Shown: positions 6,695 through 12,963, counted from the stretch's first letter. The stretch is DNA of 19,003 nt from Thiobacillus sp. UBA6205 (GCA_002421825.1 DISR01000035.1:1-19003), one strand, 5' to 3'. Numbers and translations are program-made. Notes: generated by a model not told the origin, from the sequence alone.

Positions 6695-6972
6695 AGGGAA
6701 CCTCCAGTTGATTTCCGCATGGCCGCGCGCTCGGTTTTGCGGGATGAAATGCAAGGCGCGCGACGAAGGTCGTATTGAACATACGAAGCCGAGGAGCGCA
6801 ACGCAGCAGTTCGCCCGCAAAACCAGCGCCCGAAGGGTTGCGCCCGATTTTGCTGCTGGCTTTGTCGCAGCGTTTGGCTTCGTATATCGAATACGGCCTG
6901 CGCGCCGCTTCGCGCCAGACGGCAAAATTTGGCTGCAACGCGGCTCGTGTGGAAATCAATTGGAGGTTCCAT
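6695..6972. repeat. nested imperfect palindrome, MITE-like
   Basis: The outer arms are GGAACCTCCAGTTGATTTCC (6697-6716) and its near-perfect inverse at 6951-6970 (19 of 20 match). Inner arms pair again: 6755-6790 (GGCGCGC...ACATACGAAGCC) against 6876-6906 (GGCTTCGTAT...GCGCGCC), with a small gap. Weaker complementarity continues towards the centre (GCAAAA at 6817-6822 against TTTTGC at 6848-6853). The whole spacer between the sulfurtransferase stop and the next start is thus one long fold-back sequence. No transposase gene is present, so it is either a small non-autonomous element or a large regulatory RNA structure. In the minus-strand transcript the left outer arm contains the GGAGG of the 191-aa gene. 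Confidence 0.8.
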
Positions 6973-7821
6973 TTATTCTCCTGTGGCAATCGGACGCGAA
7001 GGATCGGTGATCCATTCGCTCCACGAACCGGGGTAAAGCCGCGAACCAGGCAGCCCGGCCGCCTCCATGGCCAGCACGTTTAGGCAAGCCGTGACGCCCG
7101 AGCCGCACAGGTGAATGACATCGTGCGGCGACGCGCCTTTCAGCAATGCCTGGTACTGTTCGCGCAAGGCTTCCGGCGGCAGCATGGTGCCGTCGATGTC
7201 GAGGTTTTCCTCGAATGACCAGTTGATCGATCCGGGAATATGACCCGGAATCGGGTCGAAGGGTTCATATTCGCCGGTAAAGCGGCGGTCCGGGCGCGCG
7301 TCGATCAGGCGGGTTCTTCCATCGTTCATGGCCTGCATGACGTCTTCGGCGGAAACCCACTGGCTGCGTTCGGGCAGGCAGGCGCAGGAAGCGCTGTGGA
7401 TGTCCGCCGGCGACTCCTTGGCGATGGGGCGCTTTTCGCGCAGCCATTTTGGGTAGCCGCCGTCCAGCAGCGCCACGTCCGGGTGTCCCAGCCAGCGCAA
7501 GAGCCACCACATGCGCGCGGCCATGGAGCCGTAGCTGTCGTCGTACACCACGACCTGGCGGTTGATGCCCACGCCCCACTTGCACAGTTTCTCCGTCAGC
7601 AGCCTGGGGTCGGGCAACGGGTGGCGCCCGGTCTTGTCGCCCATCGGGCTGCACAAATCGTTGTCCAGGTGCACGTAGCGCGCGCCCGGAATGTGGCCGG
7701 CATCATAGGCGTAGCGTCCGCCATCGGGGTCGGTCAGCGTGAACCGGCAGTCGAAAATCACCCAGTCCGGGCTGCCCAGATGGGTGGCCAGTTCCTGGGT
7801 GGAAATCAGCGTGGTGTACAT
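6973..7821 (-). CDS. sseA: thiosulfate / 3-mercaptopyruvate sulfurtransferase (two rhodanese domains)
   Basis: The 282-aa length is that of tandem rhodaneses. The N-terminal inactive domain covers about residues 5-125 and the C-terminal catalytic domain about 150-275. The active-site loop is CGSGVTA (C239), typical of mercaptopyruvate sulfurtransferases. The ending GSWSEWI is also characteristic of the family. The enzyme forms a cysteine persulfide and passes sulfane sulfur to an acceptor such as cyanide, thiols or a TusA/DsrE-type protein. In a dsr neighbourhood a role in feeding sulfur to DsrEFH/DsrC is plausible. No signal peptide is seen, so it is cytoplasmic. The start at 7821 has no clear Shine-Dalgarno sequence. 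The gene is followed at once by the long palindrome. Donor specificity cannot be settled from the loop alone. Confidence 0.92.
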   Translation of the reverse strand: MYTTLISTQELATHLGSPDWVIFDCRFTLTDPDGGRYAYDAGHIPGARYVHLDNDLCSPMGDKTGRHPLPDPRLLTEKLCKWGVGINRQVVVYDDSYGSMAARMWWLLRWLGHPDVALLDGGYPKWLREKRPIAKESPADIHSASCACLPERSQWVSAEDVMQAMNDGRTRLIDARPDRRFTGEYEPFDPIPGHIPGSINWSFEENLDIDGTMLPPEALREQYQALLKGASPHDVIHLCGSGVTACLNVLAMEAAGLPGSRLYPGSWSEWITDPSRPIATGE

Positions 7822-7978
7822 TCGGGTGTCAGGAATCAGGATTCGGGAATCGAGCCAGGGGGATTGGGGATCGATTCAGAGGGACCAGCCAGGGGCGGTC
7901 GGATGGTTTCTTGAGGGATTTGCGGGGATCAGGGAAATCGATTCGGCCGATCCCTGATCCCTGCCATCTGATCCCTGA
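7822..7978. repeat. repeat-rich spacer with a perfect 11-bp hairpin
   Basis: The spacer between the DsrC-like gene and the sulfurtransferase gene is built from variations of GATTCGGGAATC and GGGATCAGGG. A perfect inverted repeat GGGATCAGGGA (7925-7935) / TCCCTGATCCC (7951-7961) has a 15-base loop. A further TGATCCCTGATCAG copy runs into the stop codon of the upstream gene at 7981. There is no T-run on the minus strand, so it is not a classical terminator. No gene is seen in it. Confidence 0.65.
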
Positions 7979-8311
7979 TCAGTAGCCGCCCTTGCCGTAA
8001 GGCTTGGGCAGGCCGGCAATGCGCACGGCCTGGCGGGCAGGCTGGTTGGGGAACAGCGTGTACAGCAGGGTTTTCCAGTCCTTGCTGTCATCTTCTTCCT
8101 TCAGCGCGATCAGCATGTTGCGGAAGTTGGGGGTCTGGCCGTGCTGCTTGTACTGCTCGCGCAGCCAGTTGATCACGAACCAGTGGTCGTCGGTGAGGGT
8201 GATTTTTTCCTTTTCCGCGAGGATCGGGCAGATCTCGTCGTCGTAGACGGGCTCCAGCAGGAAATCCTCTTCGCCGGTTTCCAGTTCTTCGCCGTTGTAC
8301 ATGACTCCCAT
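7979..8311 (-). CDS. DsrC/TusE-family protein lacking both redox cysteines
   Basis: The 110-aa protein shares the length and layout of DsrC. The motif TLTDDHWFVINWLREQY matches DLTDQHWEVINFLREYY of DsrC in this window, and the end QAVRIAGLPKPYGKGGY matches QACKIAGLPKPTGCI. DsrC carries two cysteines there, but this protein has Val at the first (V96) and Gly/Tyr at the penultimate/last positions, so it cannot carry the trisulfide. Its only cysteine (in DDEICPILAE) is not at a family position. Cysteine-free DsrC homologues are known and have been called RspA. A regulatory or scaffold role, perhaps binding DsrAB, DsrK or DNA in place of DsrC, is inferred. Ribosome site AGGAG precedes ATG 8311; M4 is an alternative start. 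Confidence 0.88.
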   Translation of the reverse strand: MGVMYNGEELETGEEDFLLEPVYDDEICPILAEKEKITLTDDHWFVINWLREQYKQHGQTPNFRNMLIALKEEDDSKDWKTLLYTLFPNQPARQAVRIAGLPKPYGKGGY

Positions 8312-8349
8312 GATTGAATCTCCTATTTAAGATTGGTTGAACAAAAAAA

Positions 8350-8952
8350 TCAGGCCGCGTCGATCGCACCGACGGCGGTAATGGATTTGTGCGGGATAAA
8401 AATGCCGCAGCCCAGCTTGCGATGCAAGCCCAGGCCCTGTTGCTGCACGCGGATGGCGTGCTCGATGGGCAGGCCGTGCAGCATCAGGCTGTAGCCGGTC
8501 GCTATTTTCTCACCATCGAAGAATTTTTGGGGCCTGCCGCAGATGAAACGCGTAGTGATGCCCATCGCATCCAGTTCCCGCAGGATGTCGCGCGTGAAAG
8601 TGTGCTCGTCCTCGCCGCCGGTACAGACGGTGTGGGCATAGAGGGGCGTGTGCTGGGTCAGCGCCTTGATCTTGCTCTTGCCGAGGGTAAGGGTGTGGCC
8701 ATCGACCATGAAGGACTGGCCGCTCAGTTTCTCCAGGTCGGCCTGCCGGGCTGCAGGGAAACGAATCACCAGCTTGGCGCGGTGGTTGAGGAGCTTTTCC
8801 CCGCGCCCGGTATCTGCGCCTTGCACCGGGTGGATGCCCAGGGTTTCATCCTCTGCCAGCCAGGGGGCGATCGACAGCAGGCCCTGGAAGACCGCCCAGG
8901 CGTCATCGAGGGGGAGGATGTCCCCCTTGAGTTCAAATTGGATATCCGACAC
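8350..8952 (-). CDS. Cas6/Cmx6-like protein (stand-alone)
   Basis: The 200-aa product starts (M)SDIQFELKGDILPLDDAWAVF. The segment GIHPVQG near residue 39-45, the ferredoxin-like arrangement, and above all the C-terminal glycine-rich loop GLGLHRKLGCGIFIPHK (173-189) match what I know of the Cas6/Cmx6 family of type I (MYXAN) CRISPR systems. Cas6 proteins bind and cut CRISPR repeat RNA with a ferredoxin-like fold. No CRISPR array and no other cas gene lies in this window, and the gene sits between sulfur-metabolism genes. A repurposed RNA-binding or RNA-processing role is therefore more likely than immunity. H56, H86, H101, H106 and H117 are candidate catalytic histidines. The GTG start at 8952 has no ribosome site. 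An in-frame ATC at 8967 has GGAGA eight bases ahead. Confidence 0.78.
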   Translation of the reverse strand: MSDIQFELKGDILPLDDAWAVFQGLLSIAPWLAEDETLGIHPVQGADTGRGEKLLNHRAKLVIRFPAARQADLEKLSGQSFMVDGHTLTLGKSKIKALTQHTPLYAHTVCTGGEDEHTFTRDILRELDAMGITTRFICGRPQKFFDGEKIATGYSLMLHGLPIEHAIRVQQQGLGLHRKLGCGIFIPHKSITAVGAIDAA

Positions 8953-9002
8953 GGCGGGGACGTCGATGTCTTTCGTCTCCGCGCGGTCCTCATGTGGCCA
9001 GC

Positions 9003-9251
9003 CTATTTGGATTCTCCTTCGTCCGCGGCGTTTGCCGGGCCTTCATGCTGCGCTGCCCAGTCCAGCATCGCCTGCCCCCAGATTTTTGCCGTGCGGGGGT
9101 CGATGTCGAAAATGGTGAAACGCTTCATTTCGCGAATGCGCACGCGCAAGGTAACGTAGTCTGCGCGGTGGCTGACATGCTGGAGTTCAATTTCCTGCCG
9201 ATAGGGCGAGGCGGTGAACTTTTCCAGGCTTTTTATTTCGGATTCGTCCAT
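9003..9251 (-). CDS. conserved small protein of unknown function (82 aa)
   Basis: This is the first gene of the minus-strand block, divergent from dsrA. The product starts MDESEIKSLEKFTASPYRQ. A central part with alternating residues (LQHVSHRADYVTLRVRIREMKRFTIFDID) suggests a small beta-sheet, and a helix with AKIWGQAMLDWA follows. It has no cysteine, signal peptide or membrane segment. The ATG at 9251 lacks a strong ribosome site (an A/T-rich stretch precedes it), so a short leader or leaderless start is possible. The Cas6-like gene begins 50 bases after its stop. The family is not one I can name. Its place beside the dsr promoter suggests a sulfur-linked role, which is inference. Confidence 0.72.
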   Translation of the reverse strand: MDESEIKSLEKFTASPYRQEIELQHVSHRADYVTLRVRIREMKRFTIFDIDPRTAKIWGQAMLDWAAQHEGPANAADEGESK

Positions 9252-9633
9252 TTTTTTAAAAGAATCAATGCGCTAGGGCCGGGATTCATATGGGGCGCCT
9301 ACATACATATGAGCGCGCGACTGGAATTCAATAATACGGAGTGCTAATATTCTGGATTCCCGAAGTGTGGCATCGACCGGGCAAATAGAAAAGCCGCCCG
9401 AACAGGGGGGAGCGTCATATAACCCATTTGGGTAGGGGGTATTAACCCATCCTGATGATGGTGTTATGGCGTAGCCGGGGGGTAGTATGCCAGTCACGGT
9501 TTTTGATGGCGTACCGCAATTTCTTGATTGTGGCGCGGTTGGACTTTGATCTCGTCCAATTCCGCGAAGGCGGCCATGACCGTGAATTCACATGTGAGTT
9601 TTGATTATTGGATTTCTGAAACGGAGAGTAAAC
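9252..9633. promoter_or_regulatory. divergent control region between the 82-aa gene and dsrA
   Basis: These 382 bases hold no convincing gene and must contain promoters for both operons. Visible signals are the octamer TAACCCAT, repeated at 9420-9427 and 9443-9450 (23 bases apart, about two helical turns), the first overlapping the inverted repeat ACCCA-TT-TGGGT (9422-9433); GGGGGTA/GGGGGGTA tracts at 9435 and 9476; a TTGGAC/GTCCAA inverted repeat at 9539-9559; and two overlapping 10-bp palindromes at 9582-9597. Two CATATG sites lie at about 9287 and 9305. Ribosome site ACGGAGAG precedes the dsrA ATG. No -35/-10 pair stands out, so an activator-dependent or alternative-sigma promoter is possible. 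Confidence 0.6.
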
Positions 9634-10926
9634 ATGGCAAAGAAAATGCACGATACGCCCATGCTCGACCAGCTGGAAAGCGGTCCCTGGCCCAGCTTTG
9701 TGACCGGTCTCAAGCGTCTGGCCAAAGACAACGACATGATGGTTGACCTGCTGGGTCAGCTGGAAGCGTCCTACAGGAACAAGAAAGGTTACTGGAAGGG
9801 CGGCACGGTAGGTGTGTTCGGCTATGGCGGCGGTGTGATTCCCCGTTTCACCGAACTGAAAGACGAAAACGAAAAGCCTGTCTACCCCGATGCTGCCGAG
9901 TTCCACACTCTGCGCATCATGCCGCCTGCCGGCATGCACTACGACACCAAGACGCTGCGCTGGATGTGTGACGTGTGGGAAAAGTACGGTTCCGGCCTGA
10001 TTGCCCTCCATGGCCAGTCCGGCGACATCATGTTCCAGGGTGTCACGACCGAAAACGTCCAGCCCGCGTTTGACGAGATCAACGAGGCCGGCTTCGACAT
10101 GGGCGGCGCCGGCCCTGCGCTGCGCACCTCCATGTCCTGCGTGGGCGCTGCCCGCTGCGAACTGTCCTGCTTTGACGAAGCCCGTGCGCTGCGCACCGTC
10201 ATCAACGCCAACATCGACGACATGCACCGTCCGGCGCTGCCCTACAAGTTCAAGTTCAAGTTCTCTGGCTGCGGCAACGACTGCGTGAACTCCATTCAGC
10301 GTTCCGACATGGCCACCATCGGCACCTGGCGCGACAACATGCAGGTGAACGAAGAGCTGGTGCAGGCCTGGGTTGCCAAGAACGGCAAGGGCGAACTGGT
10401 CAACCAGGTCATCAACATGTGCCCGACCAAGGCCCTGTCGCTGAAGAAGATCGGCGCCGAGAGCAAGGCTGACGGCGTCGTCGCCGTCAAGGTCGATGCC
10501 GAGGACTGCATGGAGATCGACAACCACAACTGCGTGCGCTGCATGCACTGCCTGAACGTCATCCCCGGCGGCCTGCTGCCCGGCAAGGACAAGGGCGTGA
10601 CCATCCTGGTGGGCGGCAAGCGCACCCTGAAGATCGGCGACCTGATGGGCACCGTGGTGGTCCCCTTCATGAAGCTCGAGTCCGACGAAGACTTCGAGAA
10701 ACTGAACGAACTGGGCCGCAACATCATCGACTTCTTTGCCGAGAACGCGCTCGAGCACGAGCGCACCGGCGAGATGATCGACCGCATCGGTCTCGTCAAC
10801 TTCCTCGAGGGCGTTGGCCTGGAGATCGATCCCAACATGGTCGCCCAGCCGCGAACCAACCCCTACGTCCGCACCGACGGTTGGGAAGAAGAAGCTGCCA
10901 AATGGGAAGAGCGCAAGAGCGCTTGA
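9634..10926 (+). CDS. dsrA: dissimilatory sulfite reductase alpha subunit (oxidative type)
   Basis: DsrA (430 aa) forms the alpha2beta2 siroheme enzyme with DsrB. In sulfur oxidisers the cytoplasmic enzyme works in reverse, oxidising DsrC-bound sulfur towards sulfite. The siroheme/[4Fe-4S] ligands are seen as C169-X5-C175 (SCVGAARCELSC) and C213-X3-C217 (GCGNDCVN). An inserted ferredoxin domain follows (C263 in NMCPTKAL; C300-X2-C303-X2-C306 in NCVRCMHC). The start MAKKMHDTPML at 9634 has ACGGAGAG ahead. The frame is open slightly upstream to a TTG at 9601, which is not used. It is the first gene of the operon. Base use is strongly biased to G/C-ending codons, as in a highly expressed gene. 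The neighbours dsrEFH and dsrL mark the oxidative lineage. Confidence 0.98.
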   Translation: MAKKMHDTPMLDQLESGPWPSFVTGLKRLAKDNDMMVDLLGQLEASYRNKKGYWKGGTVGVFGYGGGVIPRFTELKDENEKPVYPDAAEFHTLRIMPPAGMHYDTKTLRWMCDVWEKYGSGLIALHGQSGDIMFQGVTTENVQPAFDEINEAGFDMGGAGPALRTSMSCVGAARCELSCFDEARALRTVINANIDDMHRPALPYKFKFKFSGCGNDCVNSIQRSDMATIGTWRDNMQVNEELVQAWVAKNGKGELVNQVINMCPTKALSLKKIGAESKADGVVAVKVDAEDCMEIDNHNCVRCMHCLNVIPGGLLPGKDKGVTILVGGKRTLKIGDLMGTVVVPFMKLESDEDFEKLNELGRNIIDFFAENALEHERTGEMIDRIGLVNFLEGVGLEIDPNMVAQPRTNPYVRTDGWEEEAAKWEERKSA

Positions 10927-10938
10927 TTGCTGTAATGA

Positions 10939-10969
10939 GCCGCACGGGCTTGCCCGTGCGGCAGTTTTA
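10939..10969 (+). terminator. hairpin attenuator between dsrA and dsrB
   Basis: A perfect 11-bp stem GCCGCACGGGC (10939-10949) / GCCCGTGCGGC (10952-10962) with a two-base spacer is followed by AGTTTTAAA. The T-run is short, so termination is probably partial, or the hairpin protects the dsrA 3' end. It lies 12 bases after the dsrA stop and 26 bases before the dsrB start. Confidence 0.7.
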
Positions 10970-10988
10970 AATACTGGAGATTACTAAC

Positions 10989-12059
10989 ATGGCTGAAATG
11001 CGTCCCCCCATCGAGAGCGGCGTTCCCGACCCGATGCCCTTCATGCATCCGGTCCTCAAGAAAAACTACGGCAAGTGGGTATTCCATTCACATCCCAAGC
11101 CGGGCGTCCTGTATCACCGCGCCGAAAGCGGCGATGGGGTCTGGACCGTCAAGGCCGGCACGCAGCGTCAGATGGACACCTTCACCATCCGCCTGCTGTC
11201 CGATATCGCTGACAAGTATGGCGAAGGCTATGTGCGCTTCACCACCCGTTCCAACATCGAATACATGGTTTCCGATGAAGCCAAGGTCGAGCCCCTGATC
11301 AAGGCGCTCAACGACGCCGGCTTCCCGGTCGGCGGCACCGCCAACTCGGTGTCCATGATCGCCCACACCCAGGGCTTCCTGCACTGCGACATCCCGGGCA
11401 CCGACGCCTCCGGTGTGGTGAAGGCGCTGATGGACGAGCTTTATGACGAGTTCGTCAAGTGCGAAATGCCCAACCGCGTGAAGCTGTCCACCTCCTGCTG
11501 CGAAATCAACTGCGGCGGCCAGGCCGACATCGCGATCATCATGCAGCATACCAAGCCGCCGAAGATCAACCACGACCTGGTTGCCAACGTTTGCGAGCGC
11601 CCCTCTGTCGTGGCTCGCTGCCCGGTGGCGGCAATTCGTCCCGCCCTGGTGAACGGCAAACCCTCGCTGGAAGTGGACGAGAAGAAATGCATCTGCTGCG
11701 GCGCCTGCTACCCGCCGTGCCCCCCGATGCAGATCAACGATCCGGAGCATTCCAAGATCGCGATCTGGGTTGGCGGCAAGAACTCCAACGCCCGCTCCAA
11801 GCCCACCTTCCACAAGCTGGTGGCTGCCGGCCTGCCGAACAACGCGCCGCGTTGGCCCGAGGTCGGCGAGGTGGTGAAGAAAATCCTGCGCGTGTACAAG
11901 GAAGACGGCCGTCCCTGGGAGCGCATGAGCGACTGGGTCGAGCGCATTGGCTGGCCCCGCTTCTTCGAGAAAACCGGCCTCCCGTTCACCAAGTATCACA
12001 TCGATGACTGGCGCGGTTCACGTTCAACCCTGAACGCTTCCAACCACATTCGATTCTGA
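10989..12059 (+). CDS. dsrB: dissimilatory sulfite reductase beta subunit (oxidative type)
   Basis: DsrB (356 aa) binds the catalytically active siroheme and pairs with DsrA. The motif STSCCEINCGG (C170, C171, C175), together with C133 and the ferredoxin domain KKCICCGACYPPCPPM, provides the [4Fe-4S] ligands. Basic residues that bind siroheme/sulfite are likely in RFTTRSNIEY and KPGVLYHR. DsrC normally inserts its C-terminal arm between DsrA and DsrB to deliver sulfur. GGAGA precedes the ATG by eight bases. The length is usual for the family. The 62-base gap to dsrA holds a strong hairpin. Confidence 0.98.
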   Translation: MAEMRPPIESGVPDPMPFMHPVLKKNYGKWVFHSHPKPGVLYHRAESGDGVWTVKAGTQRQMDTFTIRLLSDIADKYGEGYVRFTTRSNIEYMVSDEAKVEPLIKALNDAGFPVGGTANSVSMIAHTQGFLHCDIPGTDASGVVKALMDELYDEFVKCEMPNRVKLSTSCCEINCGGQADIAIIMQHTKPPKINHDLVANVCERPSVVARCPVAAIRPALVNGKPSLEVDEKKCICCGACYPPCPPMQINDPEHSKIAIWVGGKNSNARSKPTFHKLVAAGLPNNAPRWPEVGEVVKKILRVYKEDGRPWERMSDWVERIGWPRFFEKTGLPFTKYHIDDWRGSRSTLNASNHIRF

Positions 12060-12079
12060 TCAGGGCGGTTCGAAGGAAA

Positions 12080-12111
12080 TCATGCCCGCCGGCTTCGGCC
12101 TGCGGGCATGA
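12080..12111 (+). other. hairpin in the dsrB-dsrE gap
   Basis: The stem TCATGCCCGC (12080-12089) / GCGGGCATGA (12102-12111) is a perfect 10 bp around a 12-base loop containing CTTCGG. It is followed by an A/T-rich but not T-rich stretch (CATTAAATAAAAC). An RNA-stabilising or processing hairpin is more likely than a terminator. Confidence 0.6.
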
Positions 12112-12145
12112 CATTAAATAAAACTAGAGATTGCGTGGATAAAGC

Positions 12146-12538
12146 ATGAAATTCGCGATTATGGTTAGTGAGGGTCCCTACACCCATCAGGCAACCGATT
12201 CTGCTTACCAGTTTGCCAAGGCTGCCATTGCCAAGGGCCATGAAGTTACCCGTGTGTTTTTCTACCATGACGGCGTCAACAATGGCACCCGTCTGACGGT
12301 TCCGCCGCAGGACGACCGCCATATCGTCAACCGCTGGTCCGAGATTGCGGCCCAGCACAATATCGATCTGGTGATCTGCATTGCCGCCGCACAGCGCCGC
12401 GGCCTGCTCGACGAGAACGAGGCCAAGCGCCAGGGCAAGGATGCCGACAACATTGCGCCCGGCTTCCGCATTTCCGGTCTGGGCCAGCTGGTGGAAGCCG
12501 GCATCCAGTCCGACCGTCTGGTTGTGTTTGGTGACTGA
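12146..12538 (+). CDS. dsrE: sulfur transfer protein DsrE
   Basis: DsrE (130 aa), homologue of E. coli TusD, is the sulfur-carrying subunit of the DsrE2F2H2 hexamer, which passes sulfane sulfur to DsrC in the cytoplasm. The conserved persulfide cysteine is C78 (LVICIAAAQRRG), matching the position known in the family. The start MKFAIMVSEGPY is typical. The ribosome site is weak (TAGAGA about 20 bases ahead). The gene follows the dsrB hairpin by 34 bases. Next come dsrF and dsrH with small gaps (19 and 13 bases), as in other dsr operons. Confidence 0.95.
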   Translation: MKFAIMVSEGPYTHQATDSAYQFAKAAIAKGHEVTRVFFYHDGVNNGTRLTVPPQDDRHIVNRWSEIAAQHNIDLVICIAAAQRRGLLDENEAKRQGKDADNIAPGFRISGLGQLVEAGIQSDRLVVFGD

Positions 12539-12557
12539 CAGTTTTAGGGATTAGAAA

Positions 12558-12950
12558 ATGTCTGACGATATGGATTTCGAAGAAGGCGGCGCGGTTAAAA
12601 AGTTCATGTTCGTGAACCGCAAGGCGCCCTACGGCACCGTCTATGCGCTGGAAGGCCTGGAGGTCGTGCTTATTTCCGCTGCGTTCGATCAGGACGTGAG
12701 CCTGGCTTTCGTCGATGACGGCGTGTTCCAACTGGTCAAGGGCCAGAAGACCGACGGCATCGAAATGAAGAACTTCTCGCCCACCTTCCGTGCGCTGGAA
12801 GGCTACGACATCGAGAAGCTCTATGTGGAGCGCGAGTCGATGGAAGCGCGCGGCCTGACCGAAGATGACCTGCTGGTTGACGTCCAGATCATGTCCGCCG
12901 CAGAAATAGGCGACATGATGGCCCAGCAGGATGTCGTAATCAGCTTCTAA
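12558..12950 (+). CDS. dsrF: sulfur transfer complex subunit DsrF
   Basis: DsrF (130 aa), related to TusC, is the second subunit of the DsrEFH complex. The motif KKFMFVNRKAPYGTVYALEGLE followed by AAFDQDVSLAFVDDGVFQL is the family core, here preceded by a short acidic tail (MSDDMDFEEGG). No cysteine is present, so it cannot carry sulfur itself and must serve as a structural partner of DsrE. AGGGA precedes the ATG. Order and spacing agree with the complex being translated from one transcript. Confidence 0.94.
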   Translation: MSDDMDFEEGGAVKKFMFVNRKAPYGTVYALEGLEVVLISAAFDQDVSLAFVDDGVFQLVKGQKTDGIEMKNFSPTFRALEGYDIEKLYVERESMEARGLTEDDLLVDVQIMSAAEIGDMMAQQDVVISF

Positions 12951-12963
12951 GGGGAACCTCAAA

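Noticed and set aside
6695..6925. N-terminal extension of the 191-aa gene
   Set aside because: The added 77 residues come from the palindromic spacer. The GGAGG before ATG 6694 fixes the start.
6564..7083. Plus-strand frames over the palindrome
   Set aside because: They arise from GC-rich inverted repeats and overlap confirmed minus-strand genes. They are not transposase-like.
9273..9497. 74-aa minus-strand frame in the control region
   Set aside because: It has no ribosome site and no family features. It covers the repeats and palindromes of the divergent promoter region.
7822..9633. CRISPR array near the Cas6-like gene
   Set aside because: I looked for regularly spaced repeats of 25-40 bases and found none. 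The repeats at 7822-7978 are short and irregular.
9442..10758. 438-aa open frame on the minus strand
   Set aside because: It is antisense to dsrA and runs into the control region. It is a shadow of strong codon bias.
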